Origin: CAYLRU01 sp964386565
GTDB lineage: Bacteria > Desulfobacterota > Desulfobacteria > Desulfobacterales > UBA5616
DNA length: 64,000 nt
Assembly: GCA_964386565.1 (NCBI GenBank)
Contig: CAYLRU010000011.1
Coordinates: 22,903-86,902, forward strand
Direction of reading: 5' to 3'
Shown piece by piece: positions 1 to 8,875 of this stretch (positions are counted from its first letter, which is position 1; every line of letters begins with the position of its first letter). A model generated the notes under the pieces. It had not been told where the DNA came from. It saw nothing but the letters and a program-made list of their open reading frames with translations, and ran no database searches. Made by a program: the position numbers and the translations under genes.

Positions 1-925
1 ATTGCGAAATCAGTTCATCGAGTTCGTCACAATGGTTACGGCGTCCGCTCATATCTGAAAATTTTTCATCATCAGACCACACGGGATGTCCCATGATACC
101 GACCAGTACCCGCCATTTCTCTTCGGTTTCTATTTCAATGGTGACCCATTTGTCTTCTCCCTTACAGGGATAACACCCATACGGCGCATAACAGGGATGC
201 CGGTTTCCCATTCGCTTTGGCATTGCCCCATAAATAAAATAATCCGTAAAAAACTCTCCCATGAGGCATGTGGCGGATTCGCACTGGGACAGATCGATCT
301 GCTGGCCCATACCGGTTTTGGTTCGATACAATAGCGCCGTCAGAATGGCGGCGACCCCGTGCATGGCGGCAGCGGCATCCGGATAGGGGTTGCCGGACAA
401 CCGGGGGCCTCCACCGGGATAGCCGGTTATATTGGTAAGGCCGCAAGCCGGTTCAATGGTGGTGCCGAATGCCACGTGGTCGCGACAGGGGCCGGTCAAA
501 CCGTAGCCCGGCATGGAGCACATGATGATGCCCGGGTTTTCTTCCTTTAAAACGGCATACGTCAGTCCGAAATTCTCCATGACCCGGGGGCTGAAATTTT
601 CCAGCACCACATCGCTGATCTTTACCAGCCGTTTAAAGATTTCAACGCCCGAAAGCGTATTGAGTTCAAGGGCAAGTCCCAGCTTATTCCGGTTGAGGTC
701 GTTTGCAAGGGCATGACGGTCCCATGGCCGGTCCCCGGGGTCATCATCCGGAAACGTGCCCAAAAACACGGCTGTTTCCTTATCCACAGGTGCTGCATCC
801 ACAAGGGCCCGGCTTTGAATATGAATCACCTGAGCCCCGAGATCGGCCAGCATCCGCCCGGCCAGGGGACCGGACCAGACATGTGTAAAATCAATCACCC
901 GTATACCGTCAAGCGCAAACGCCAT
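1..925 (-). CDS. CaiB/BaiF family CoA-transferase, partial (runs off left edge)
   Basis: Class III CoA-transferases move CoA between acyl-CoA and a free acid through an aspartyl-CoA intermediate. The frame is open for 308 codons from ATG 923-925 to the window edge, so the C-terminus is missing. The N-terminus (LDGIRVIDFTHVWSGPLAGR) is typical. The region PYPDAAAAMHG about 200 residues in aligns with the catalytic-Asp motif of formyl-CoA transferase, and the Asp is present. The start overlaps the stop of the upstream gene (TAATG), so the two are probably translationally coupled. The pair may form one heteromeric enzyme like BbsEF. The substrate cannot be read from the sequence. Confidence 0.88.
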   Translation of the reverse strand, partial: MAFALDGIRVIDFTHVWSGPLAGRMLADLGAQVIHIQSRALVDAAPVDKETAVFLGTFPDDDPGDRPWDRHALANDLNRNKLGLALELNTLSGVEIFKRLVKISDVVLENFSPRVMENFGLTYAVLKEENPGIIMCSMPGYGLTGPCRDHVAFGTTIEPACGLTNITGYPGGGPRLSGNPYPDAAAAMHGVAAILTALLYRTKTGMGQQIDLSQCESATCLMGEFFTDYFIYGAMPKRMGNRHPCYAPYGCYPCKGEDKWVTIEIETEEKWRVLVGIMGHPVWSDDEKFSDMSGRRNHCDELDELISQ

Positions 926-2148
926 TATATCACGCCCTTCCCCTTCAATTCCAAAAACCTTTTCTTCGTCATCTTCAGACGTTCCATGTATATCTCGCGG
1001 TTGTGCTCCCCCAAGAGAGGGGCCCGTTCCAACCGGGCCGGAGTCTGGGACATCTTGAACGGTACTCCCGGAATCGTCATCTGACCGGCTGCCGGATGTA
1101 CCATTTCCTTCCAGAATTGTCTGGACCGGTAATGGGGATCGGACAAAAGATCTTCCAGTGTATTGACCCGGGCTGCAGGAACCCGCCACTCCATGCAAGC
1201 CTCAAGAATATCCCTGCTTTTTTTCGACTTGAACCAGGGAAGAACTTTCTCATCAAAGGCATCTGCATTGGATATCCTGTCCCGACCGGTTTTAAATCTC
1301 GGATCCGACAACAATCCCGGTATATCCATCAATAAGCACAGACGCTCGGCCTGATCGTCGGTTACCGCGCTGACGGCGACGTACCCGTCACGACAGGGAT
1401 AAATCGTCACCGGATGGGACCACATATGCCGATTGCCGGTTCGTTTCTGAATCCTGCCGGAATAGGCATATCGATTAAGGGTGTACTGGTGTATCCCGGC
1501 CATGCATTCCATGATGGAAATATCGATATAATCTCCCTTCCCGGTGCTTTCCCGCTTCATCAGAGCGGCAATAATGCCGATATAGGCATGCAATCCCCCC
1601 TGGTAGGCGGGCTGATTCCCTCCACCGGCAAGGGGCTCCCGTTTCGGGTCCCCGGTGATGAACATATGCCCGCCCAGGGCATACCCTGCAAGCCTTCCGC
1701 CCGTATAATCCCGATACAGCCCGGTTTGCCCGAAATCCGTAACCGATGCCATCACAAGGCCCGGATTGATCCGTTCCAAAACCTCGTACCCGAGACCCAA
1801 CTTGCCCATGGTGCCTGGCATACCATTTTCCACCAGAACATCAGCATCTTTGACCAGCTCCAAAAAAATACGTTTCCCGTCTTCGGTATTCAGATTTAAG
1901 GTAATGCTCTTCTTGTTCGTATTCAAATATAGAAAAAGGGGACTCTTCTCGGGATCCGCCGGGGTTTCCGGCGTAAAGCACGCCCACCTTGCCCGGTCCC
2001 CCGTACCAGGTGATTCCACCTTGACGACATCTGCCCCATAAGCTCCCAGAAGCTTGGTGCAATAAGGACCGGAAATATATTCCGACAAGTCGATTACCGA
2101 AATGTTTTGAAGAGCGTCAGCAGTCATTATCCGATCCGTCGTTTTCAA
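925..2148 (-). CDS. CaiB/BaiF family CoA-transferase, possibly catalytically silent subunit
   Basis: 407-residue class III CoA-transferase with the full family fold: an N-terminal Rossmann part beginning ISVIDLSEYISGPYCTKLLG, and the C-terminal RAPLLGEHNREI signature. In the stretch equivalent to the catalytic-Asp motif the sequence reads NQPAYQGGLHA, with Ala where the partner gene has Asp. This suggests a structural or regulatory subunit paired with the downstream gene, as in heteromeric benzylsuccinate CoA-transferase (inference). It is the first gene of the minus-strand operon. A TTGACA-type promoter and a palindrome lie just upstream. The alignment was made by eye. Confidence 0.88.
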   Translation of the reverse strand: MKTTDRIMTADALQNISVIDLSEYISGPYCTKLLGAYGADVVKVESPGTGDRARWACFTPETPADPEKSPLFLYLNTNKKSITLNLNTEDGKRIFLELVKDADVLVENGMPGTMGKLGLGYEVLERINPGLVMASVTDFGQTGLYRDYTGGRLAGYALGGHMFITGDPKREPLAGGGNQPAYQGGLHAYIGIIAALMKRESTGKGDYIDISIMECMAGIHQYTLNRYAYSGRIQKRTGNRHMWSHPVTIYPCRDGYVAVSAVTDDQAERLCLLMDIPGLLSDPRFKTGRDRISNADAFDEKVLPWFKSKKSRDILEACMEWRVPAARVNTLEDLLSDPHYRSRQFWKEMVHPAAGQMTIPGVPFKMSQTPARLERAPLLGEHNREIYMERLKMTKKRFLELKGKGVI

Positions 2149-2175
2149 ACCGGTTCATTGTTTATTTGGAAAGAA

Positions 2176-2204
2176 ACTATGGATTCCCTGTATATAAATG
2201 TCAA
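2176..2204 (-). promoter_or_regulatory. Candidate sigma-70 promoter of the CoA-transferase pair
   Basis: On the minus strand TTGACA (2199-2204) is followed after 17 bases by CATAGT (2176-2181), a 4/6 match to the -10 consensus. It lies 28 bases upstream of the start codon at 2148. Confidence 0.45.
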
Positions 2205-2222
2205 GTTTTACTAAATCCACAG

Positions 2223-2243
2223 TTATCAAATCGAATTTGATAA
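2223..2243. promoter_or_regulatory. Perfect 9-bp inverted repeat, candidate operator
   Basis: TTATCAAAT (2223-2231) and ATTTGATAA (2235-2243) are perfect reverse complements separated by CGA. The palindrome lies between divergent genes, just upstream of the -35 box of the minus-strand promoter, where an activator or repressor could bind. No regulator gene is adjacent. Confidence 0.5.
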
Positions 2244-2420
2244 AGCCCCTCCTTTCTATCGATATTCAGAGCGGACTCATTCGCAAGATCTGTCCAATTT
2301 ATCATTTAACGTTTGAAAAATTCTACGGTTTTCGATAAACTGAAAACGGAAGATATTGGATTAAATCCGTATTTTTTGACATTGTCCACCCTTAAACAAC
2401 TTTTTTAAGGAGGTCCCGCC

Positions 2421-3098
2421 ATGACACAGATACATCCCATCAAGCTTGGTTTTATCACCTGTTACCTGCTGGCGTCCGGCAACCAATACATCCTGGTGGA
2501 TGCCGGATACCCTAAAAAAGAAGCCCTGCTGTGGAAATTCTTACAGAAAAAGCAAATCGATCCCGGCGATATTAAACTGATCATCATCACCCACGGACAC
2601 ATCGACCATGTCGGCAGCTTAAAGCCAATAAAGGAAAAAACCGGCGCCCCGGTTCTGATCCATGAATCAGAAGGCCCTTTGCTGGCATCCGGTAGAACGC
2701 CGGGTGTGAAATTCACCAAAAAATGGCTGGCAAAAATCGCCAAAATGGAAAACGGCGTTGACGTGGAACCGGTAAATCCGGATATCACCATCTCCGAGGA
2801 ATATCCGCTGGATGAATACGGTATCCCGGGCAAAGTCATCCCGACGCCGGGTCACACAGCCGGATCGCTGACGGTAATCGTTGACCGGAAAAACGCCATC
2901 GTGGGAGATATTGCCATGAAATTTCCCCTTCTCTCCCGCCGGTCCTATGAACCCATCGTGGCCCATGACATGGACCAGGTTTATAAGAGCTGGCAGAAAA
3001 TCATCGACGAGGGAGTGGAAACCATCTATCCGGCCCATGGAAAGATCGTTGATGCGAAGGTGTTAAAGGCGTTGATCGAAAAACGCAATGCGAAATGA
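2421..3098 (+). CDS. MBL-fold metallo-hydrolase
   Basis: 225-residue metallo-beta-lactamase-fold hydrolase. The metal-binding THGHIDH motif lies at residues 57-63. A later GHTAGS and a C-terminal PAHGK supply the other expected ligands of a dinuclear metal site. There is no signal peptide, so it is probably cytosolic. The substrate is unknown; glyoxalase II-like or acyl-thioester hydrolysis is common in this superfamily. The start is fixed by a strong AAGGAGG six to seven bases upstream. It is divergent from the CoA-transferase genes and may share their control region. Confidence 0.85.
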   Translation: MTQIHPIKLGFITCYLLASGNQYILVDAGYPKKEALLWKFLQKKQIDPGDIKLIIITHGHIDHVGSLKPIKEKTGAPVLIHESEGPLLASGRTPGVKFTKKWLAKIAKMENGVDVEPVNPDITISEEYPLDEYGIPGKVIPTPGHTAGSLTVIVDRKNAIVGDIAMKFPLLSRRSYEPIVAHDMDQVYKSWQKIIDEGVETIYPAHGKIVDAKVLKALIEKRNAK

Positions 3099-3166
3099 AC
3101 GGGTTGCCGGGTTTGGGAGGGTGCGGTTTTGGATTTCGACCGTGATGCCGATGTTTATCGCATTCA

Positions 3167-3856
3167 TCAGATTTTAATTTTCATATAATACGAATCGGAA
3201 AGATACACCGCGGCCAGGGGATTATGGCCCGTGACACGGTCTTTTACCGCCAGAACAGTGGTATAGGCATCCGTATATTTGAAAAACAGGGAATCATGCC
3301 CCACACAGAGACCCAGTAAGATATTGAAATCGGTTTTTTCCGCATTCAGAACCTTGGCCTGGAAAATCGGATTGCACATGGTCTCGTCAATACCCGGCAT
3401 GATTTTTTCGTCGTCCCTGATGTCTATTGCATCCTTTAATATACCTCCGGCCTTGCACATCACCGATACCACATCAAAACCGTGATGCCGGAATATTTCA
3501 TCGACAACGGCGGCCTCACGGATGAGTCCGGCGCAAAACGCCAGTCCGAGACGCCGGTACCCCATCTTCTCGGCAAACTCATAAATTTCCACGATCCGGG
3601 TTTTTGTCGGCTCCAGTACAAAGGGATTTTCCTTGCGGTTTATATAACACTCTCCTTCCTGAATGGACGCCTGACGGGCGAATTCCAGAATTTCAGGATC
3701 TTTATATATTTTTGCCGTCTCTTCCAGAACCTTGCTTTTTAAAACCGTCGGACAGCCCCCAGACGCCGCCCCATTTTTGTTTACACAGATCCTGTTAAAC
3801 ATTTCGTTTTTACATAAAGCACACGACGCATGATGTATCTTTCTATCTTCTTCCAT
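3167..3856 (-). CDS. DUF1847 family metal-binding protein
   Basis: About 229 residues. The N-terminus carries the Cys-rich motif HHASCALCKNEMFNRIC followed by a further Cys. A central FCAGLIREA and a C-terminal GLCVGHDSLF match the DUF1847 family, a metal-binding protein of unknown function common in anaerobes. ATG 3854-3856 is chosen; an in-frame TTG lies 12 bases upstream. The gene follows the aldehyde oxidoreductase on the same strand, separated only by a 7-bp-periodic tract, so co-transcription is likely. A link to the oxidoreductase is inferred from position only. Confidence 0.8.
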   Translation of the reverse strand: MEEDRKIHHASCALCKNEMFNRICVNKNGAASGGCPTVLKSKVLEETAKIYKDPEILEFARQASIQEGECYINRKENPFVLEPTKTRIVEIYEFAEKMGYRRLGLAFCAGLIREAAVVDEIFRHHGFDVVSVMCKAGGILKDAIDIRDDEKIMPGIDETMCNPIFQAKVLNAEKTDFNILLGLCVGHDSLFFKYTDAYTTVLAVKDRVTGHNPLAAVYLSDSYYMKIKI

Positions 3857-3876
3857 GGCAATTTTCAATCCTCTCT

Positions 3877-3928
3877 CACCGTTTACTGTTCACTATTCAC
3901 GATTTACGATTCCCAATTCACCGTTCAC
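3877..3928 (-). repeat. Heptamer-periodic tract A
   Basis: On the minus strand this reads as about eight degenerate 7-mers such as GTGAACG, GTGAATT, GTAAATC and GTGAATA. On the plus strand the AC dinucleotide recurs at 3878, 3885, 3892, 3899, 3906, 3920 and 3927; position 3913 has CC. It starts at the stop codon of the upstream oxidoreductase gene and fills most of the gap to the DUF1847 gene. Confidence 0.8.
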
Positions 3929-5859
3929 TCTCCAACCGCCAGCAATCCATCCTTCTTCAGCACCTCTGCCAAATCCTCCATATCCAACCCTTTTAACGTC
4001 GATTCCTTCTGCAGCGCGGCGGCCGTATCCCATCCCCGAAGCATATAATACTCCTCACGCATATCCTCATATTTCTTTCGATCCAGAACATTTCCCCGAA
4101 AAGACACCGGTTCATCACCCGGGCCGGGAACGATCATGCGGGGGTTAATGGAAGACGTCTCCACGGGATCGGTGAAATTATATTCCTGGGGGTAATCGTC
4201 GACAAGAGGTTTCCACCCTTCCCGGAGTAAAATGGCCCGCTGGAGATTAAAAATCCGTTCACCGTACAACAGCAGTCCGACCTCGTCCGTATCGATTCCT
4301 GTAACCGCCGAAAATATTTTACTCTCCAGGGACGGGTCGCCCACATGATCCGGCGTGTTGAACGAATCCATAATGGGCCAGGCCGCCTCGCACAACAAGA
4401 GGCTGTCCTTGACCATGACGCGTTCCTGGATGATCTTGGCGGCCAGGGCTTTCCCTTCGTAACTGGTCTGATCCCATGCCTTATCGCTGCCCAAAAACCG
4501 GGTCATCTGCGCCCTGAATACTTCTGATGTGGTGGGAGAGAGTTCCGGTCTGATCAGATGAAGAAGCCAACGGGCAATGGGATAACTGATTTCATGAAGC
4601 TGGGCAATGGGCTGGCGGGAATCCAGTGCCCATAACAGGGCCGTACCGATATATTCACGGGGTGTATAACCGCCGTTGACACCCACGCCGCCTACGCGTT
4701 CACCAAAATGCGCCTTTGCTTCATCTCCGAGCTTTTGGCCGGCCCTTAAAAGCCCTTCGGCCAGCAGTGCGCCGAAGCCTTCTTTTCTGATAATCATTTT
4801 CATCAATTGTTCAAAAAACTCCCGGGTTCCCATTTTCGCCATTTCAAGCCCGGTATCTTTGTCTGAAAGACAACCCGACCGGTAACAATCCTGCAGCCAG
4901 GCAAGGATGTTACCAACTTCCATGGTGCAAATACCGTAGTCATTGCACAGGGCCGTGGCATCCAGGGCCGTATCGATGGAACCGTCCTCCCGCATCAGGG
5001 CTTCGGGAATATAAAAAACAAGGGACTGGCACTTGCGGACTTCTTCTCTTCCGTCCGCGGTCCGGTAAAGCCCCCTGAAACAATCCAGGCCGCATTGATA
5101 GCAGGAGGCTGTTTTTACATATTTAAGATGCTGTCTGGGAACCGGCATTCGCAAGGTGCCGCGCCGGCTTAAGTTGATGGTGTATTGGTTGAGGGACTTC
5201 AGCTCATCCTTTCTGGCTACCGCAGGAGTTTGAGTACCCGTCACAGCAATGGCTTTTAAATTCTTCGACCCCAGCACCGCCCCGAAACCCCCGGTGGCGG
5301 CCCCCTCGTGGTCGGTGATCAACGCCGCCGTACGGCACATGTTTTCACCGGCGGGCCCGATACATACCGAACGCAAACTTTTTCCATGCATCGCCTTGAG
5401 CTTTTCCCGAACAGCATAGGTGCCCTTTCCCCACAATAACCCGGCATCCCGGATTTCAACCTTGTCGTTGCGAATCCACAGGTAAACCGGATGTTGCGCA
5501 CGTCCGGAAACAACGATACCGTCATACCCGGCCCGTTTTAAGGCCGGTCCGAAAAATCCTCCCATATTCCCGTAGCAAAATCTTTCCGGTAGGGTCATGG
5601 GAGACTTGCCCACGGCCTCGAAGCGGGATGACCCCTGGGCTCCCGTGGCTGTAAGGGGACCGTTCATCAGGATCACACAGTTTTCAGGATCAAAGGCTCC
5701 TGTTTCCGGTTTTACCCGGTCAAAATAAATTTTTGTCGCAATGCCGCGACCGCCCAGGAAACGTTCCGCGTAAATCCATGTGGCCAGTTCGCTTGTTTTG
5801 CCGCTGGTTAAATTCACGTCAAGAATTTTACCGCACCATCCACAGGGTTGAGGCGACAT
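3925..5859 (-). CDS. Aldehyde:ferredoxin oxidoreductase family (tungstopterin) protein
   Basis: 644 residues, the usual length for the family. These enzymes oxidise aldehydes to acids with ferredoxin as acceptor, using a tungsten bis-pterin cofactor and one [4Fe-4S] cluster. The N-terminus (LGGRGIATKIYFD, then NGPLTATGAQGSSRF) matches the pterin-binding domain. A CYQCGLDC cluster motif lies near residues 250-257, and the fourth ligand is probably in the later DSLLLCEA segment. No export signal, so cytosolic. TAGGAG eight bases before the ATG fixes the start. The substrate is unassigned; BamB-like roles in aromatic degradation use the same fold, but no bam neighbours are present. Confidence 0.92.
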   Translation of the reverse strand: MSPQPCGWCGKILDVNLTSGKTSELATWIYAERFLGGRGIATKIYFDRVKPETGAFDPENCVILMNGPLTATGAQGSSRFEAVGKSPMTLPERFCYGNMGGFFGPALKRAGYDGIVVSGRAQHPVYLWIRNDKVEIRDAGLLWGKGTYAVREKLKAMHGKSLRSVCIGPAGENMCRTAALITDHEGAATGGFGAVLGSKNLKAIAVTGTQTPAVARKDELKSLNQYTINLSRRGTLRMPVPRQHLKYVKTASCYQCGLDCFRGLYRTADGREEVRKCQSLVFYIPEALMREDGSIDTALDATALCNDYGICTMEVGNILAWLQDCYRSGCLSDKDTGLEMAKMGTREFFEQLMKMIIRKEGFGALLAEGLLRAGQKLGDEAKAHFGERVGGVGVNGGYTPREYIGTALLWALDSRQPIAQLHEISYPIARWLLHLIRPELSPTTSEVFRAQMTRFLGSDKAWDQTSYEGKALAAKIIQERVMVKDSLLLCEAAWPIMDSFNTPDHVGDPSLESKIFSAVTGIDTDEVGLLLYGERIFNLQRAILLREGWKPLVDDYPQEYNFTDPVETSSINPRMIVPGPGDEPVSFRGNVLDRKKYEDMREEYYMLRGWDTAAALQKESTLKGLDMEDLAEVLKKDGLLAVGE

Positions 5860-6222
5860 AACGGATTCTCCTATGAATTAAAATGGATTGACTGCTACTT
5901 GCCAGCCCAGCACACGGGAAAACATCATGATGCAGAAACAAGGAAAATGATAACCATACTTGACTAAAAGCCGATGAAAATCAAGTCTTTTATTTTACCC
6001 GCCATCCGGGTCATATATTCATGCATTGCTATATCCGAAAGCCTGTTCGTCTCAAAACCAAGCACCATAACCAACAACCCGCCACTCTCGTTTTTACAAA
6101 AAACGTCTAACTGAAAACATGCCGATAAATTTCCTACGAAAAGGGACATCCGCTTTATGACCGAACCTGTATTGTTTTGGAGAAAAAGGGCCGACGACGA
6201 GGCGGGGCTGATACCCGGTGGG
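5860..6222. other. Intergenic region, no supported gene
   Basis: This 363-base gap between the oxidoreductase and the UspA gene has only short unsupported reading frames. An imperfect ACTTGA...TCAAGT dyad lies near 5970-6000. No convincing promoter or terminator is visible. Confidence 0.5.
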
Positions 6223-7137
6223 TTAAATCTTGTCCGGCCGGTTTACGCTGGCAACAGGACAGGATGCCCGCAAGACCACCTGTTCCACGGTGCTGCCGAG
6301 CAGGGCTTCTTCCGGATCCGTTTCCCTGGTGTGATGGGCCATGACGATGAGGTCTCCTTTTTTTTCCCTGGCATATTTCAGAATTTCAATATACGGCACC
6401 CCCTCCCAGACATCTATTTCAACATTGTCGTAATCTCCCAGTTCTTTTAAGTAGGTCGTCCTGATTTTCTCTTTTGCCGCTTCTATATTCGACTCTATCT
6501 CATCCTGATCCATCACTTTCCCGGCATGCATCGAACTTACATCCAACGCATGGAAAATGTAAAGCTTGCTTCCGATTTCCCTGGCAAGCTTGTGGGCAAA
6601 AAGAAATGCGGAATACGATGCCCTGCTGAAATCCGTTCCAAAAATGATGTTGGAAAAGTACCAGAGACACGTCGTACACGGCCGTCTGACAATCAGTACC
6701 GGGCATCTGGCCCCACGTGCAACTTTCTGCATGTTGCTTCCCACGATGTTCCGGTATCGTATGGCGCCGGTTTCTTCCTGTCTTGAATGTGCTCCCATGA
6801 TAATCAGGTCTACATTCTCTTTCCGGGCGGTTCGCAGAATTTCTGTATGGGGAATGCCGGCAAGAGAGATGATTTCCACATTCTCATGTTCTTCAAGATG
6901 ACTGGCGTAAGTATTTTTCATTTCCTCGCAAACCCATTGGATGTAATCCGTATCATAATATTCTTCTTCACCGGTTCTCACATCTCTCACAAACGGGCTG
7001 AAACCGCGGGTGGGCAGCCCCAGAACATGAAACAACAGAAGCTTGGCATTGTATTTCCCGGCGATGTCAAATGCCACATGCGCTGCATTGTCGCATGCCG
7101 GTGTTCCGGTTGTTGCAAACAGTATTTTTTTAAACAT
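6223..7137 (-). CDS. Tandem-domain universal stress protein
   Basis: 304 residues made of two UspA domains. The first begins FKKILFATTGTPACDNAAH and carries the nucleotide-binding loop GAHSRQEETG...GSNMQKV. The second begins IIFGTDFSRASYSAF and ends in LGSTVEQVVLRASCPV. The glycine-rich G-X2-G-X9-G(S/T) pattern suggests ATP binding. CGGAGG upstream of ATG 7135-7137 sets the start. It lies about 300 bases downstream of hmcF on the same strand. A role in redox or energy stress is plausible from context, not shown by the sequence. Confidence 0.9.
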   Translation of the reverse strand: MFKKILFATTGTPACDNAAHVAFDIAGKYNAKLLLFHVLGLPTRGFSPFVRDVRTGEEEYYDTDYIQWVCEEMKNTYASHLEEHENVEIISLAGIPHTEILRTARKENVDLIIMGAHSRQEETGAIRYRNIVGSNMQKVARGARCPVLIVRRPCTTCLWYFSNIIFGTDFSRASYSAFLFAHKLAREIGSKLYIFHALDVSSMHAGKVMDQDEIESNIEAAKEKIRTTYLKELGDYDNVEIDVWEGVPYIEILKYAREKKGDLIVMAHHTRETDPEEALLGSTVEQVVLRASCPVASVNRPDKI

Positions 7138-7440
7138 CTATGACCTCCGAATGTCGCACAGCGGGGAACCGGTCTGAAAATCCAGCTCCCATAAAATGCC
7201 GCCGATAAACTCAAAAAAAGTAAAAATCGCCTCAAATTCGAACTTGATCCACACTGTCGCCGGAAACGATGTGTTTCAGTTATCCGAGACGAACGGGAAC
7301 ACCCGGTAATTGGGCTGCATCGTATCGCTTCAGGTCAACAGGTCCGGGTTCATGCATGCCACTTCGATAACCACCGGTAAGAATGGTACCATGATTTGAA
7401 ATTTTTTGCATCAATTACCCCTTTCCCGTTCACCATTTTG
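7138..7440. other. Intergenic region between hmcF and UspA gene
   Basis: 303 bases without a supported gene. The first 30 bases after the hmcF stop are pyrimidine-rich on the plus strand and resemble an imperfect copy of the 7-bp-periodic tracts seen elsewhere (TTACCCC, TTTCCCG, TTCACCA). No clear terminator or promoter was recognised. Confidence 0.4.
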
Positions 7441-8823
7441 TCATTCTTTCGGCAACAAATGCTCCGGTACTTCCACCATACTCAACAGAATAGGCTTTAA
7501 AAAAGACCACCGGATGCCGATACGATACACCTCTTCCAGATCCCTTATGGCATCCCAACAGTTGTGACACGGCGATACAACAAGTTTTGCGCCGGTGGCC
7601 AGAATTTGATCCCGCTTGACCTTGAGACCGATATTCCGCTGCTCCCTGTACCGACCGATTCCGTTCAACCCGCCGCCGCCGCCGCAGCAAAAATTGTGCT
7701 CCCGGCACGGTGACATTTCACGAAAATCTTCGGCAATATAACTCATGACCTCCCTGGCCGTATCCCCCAAGCCCGCATTTCTCACATAATTGCAGGAATC
7801 CTGGTATGTCACCGGCTCTTTTATTTTTTTGGCCGGATCAATTTTCAGTTTCCCGGTGCGTAATGCCTCGGCCACCCATTCCACGTAATGAAAGCTTTCA
7901 ATAGGGGGCTTCCCGGTGGAGAGTCCGGCCCAGTAAGGCCCCTCAATGACTGTTGCCCGGTAAGCGTGACCGCATTCGGTCACTACCATTCGTTTTGCGT
8001 TCAACCGCTGCATGGCGTCGTACACGGACTGGACCTGAAGACGGCAGCCTTCCCAGTCTCCGGCAAACATGGCAAGACTTGTTTCCTCCCATCCTTCGCT
8101 GGGCACGGTCCAGTTTTCTCCGGCAATATGAAAAAGAATGGCGGCCTCGGCCAGGTCTTCCGGGTAGTGCTTGGGCTCCCTGGCATTCACCGTGTAGAGA
8201 ATGTCGGCGTTTTCTTTGTCTACGGGAATTTCCAGCCCCGGCCATTCGTCTTCGTACTCCTCGACCATCCATTGGCAGGTGTCCACCCAGTCCTCCGTAG
8301 TGATGTCCATCTGGGCCCGGTATATTCTGTGCATGCCGGATCCGATCTTCAATTCCCATGGAACAAATCCCTGGGAAAAGCAGATGCCGCGCAAATAACT
8401 GAACATCACCCCCATGTCGATACCGAAGGGGCAATACATCCCGCAGCGGTTGCAGCAGGTGCATTTGGACCAGGCCGTGTCCATGACCATCCGCATGAAT
8501 GCATTGTCCACACGTCCTTTTCGTTTGACCAGTTCCCCCAGGGTGGATTGAATCTTATATGACGGAACCTGTTTCGGGTTTTTTTTGTTTGCCAGATAAA
8601 AAAAACAACTGTCCGCGCACAAGCCGCAATGGGCACAAATTTCAAGCCAGGTCCTCATACGGGATTTGAATGTTTTTTTTAAAAGATCCTGAATTTCGGA
8701 AGCATCCACGTCAAGATCGGTCATTTCTTCGTAGTAAGTCTTTCCACCCTTGTCCGCCAGCAGTTCCCGGAGTTCTTCTTCCGTAGTGACCGGCTTTTTA
8801 TTGCAGAGTTTCCCCTGAGCCAT
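7441..8823 (-). CDS. hmcF: Hmc complex cytoplasmic Hdr-like Fe-S subunit HmcF
   Basis: 460-residue HdrD/GlpC-type iron-sulfur protein, the cytoplasmic electron exit or entry module of the Hmc complex. Two [4Fe-4S] motifs lie near the N-terminus: CAHCGLCADSC, then CTCCNRCGMYCP. Two CCG-type half-domains follow, the second ending in CREHNFCCGGGGG. No signal or membrane segment is visible. It is the last gene of hmcABCDEF, about 50 bases after hmcE. In Desulfovibrio the complex links periplasmic hydrogen or cytochrome oxidation to the cytoplasm. Domain order and operon position make the assignment secure. Confidence 0.93.
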   Translation of the reverse strand: MAQGKLCNKKPVTTEEELRELLADKGGKTYYEEMTDLDVDASEIQDLLKKTFKSRMRTWLEICAHCGLCADSCFFYLANKKNPKQVPSYKIQSTLGELVKRKGRVDNAFMRMVMDTAWSKCTCCNRCGMYCPFGIDMGVMFSYLRGICFSQGFVPWELKIGSGMHRIYRAQMDITTEDWVDTCQWMVEEYEDEWPGLEIPVDKENADILYTVNAREPKHYPEDLAEAAILFHIAGENWTVPSEGWEETSLAMFAGDWEGCRLQVQSVYDAMQRLNAKRMVVTECGHAYRATVIEGPYWAGLSTGKPPIESFHYVEWVAEALRTGKLKIDPAKKIKEPVTYQDSCNYVRNAGLGDTAREVMSYIAEDFREMSPCREHNFCCGGGGGLNGIGRYREQRNIGLKVKRDQILATGAKLVVSPCHNCWDAIRDLEEVYRIGIRWSFLKPILLSMVEVPEHLLPKE

Positions 8824-8875
8824 AATATAATCCCTGCCAAATTTCAGTTATCGGTTGTACGGCTGTGACAAAATT

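Noticed and set aside
3877..3928. Possible CRISPR-like array
   Set aside because: The units are 7 bp and contiguous, with no spacers and no cas genes.
5964..6149. 61-codon minus-strand frame upstream of the aldehyde oxidoreductase
   Set aside because: No family similarity, no convincing ribosome-binding site and unusual composition.
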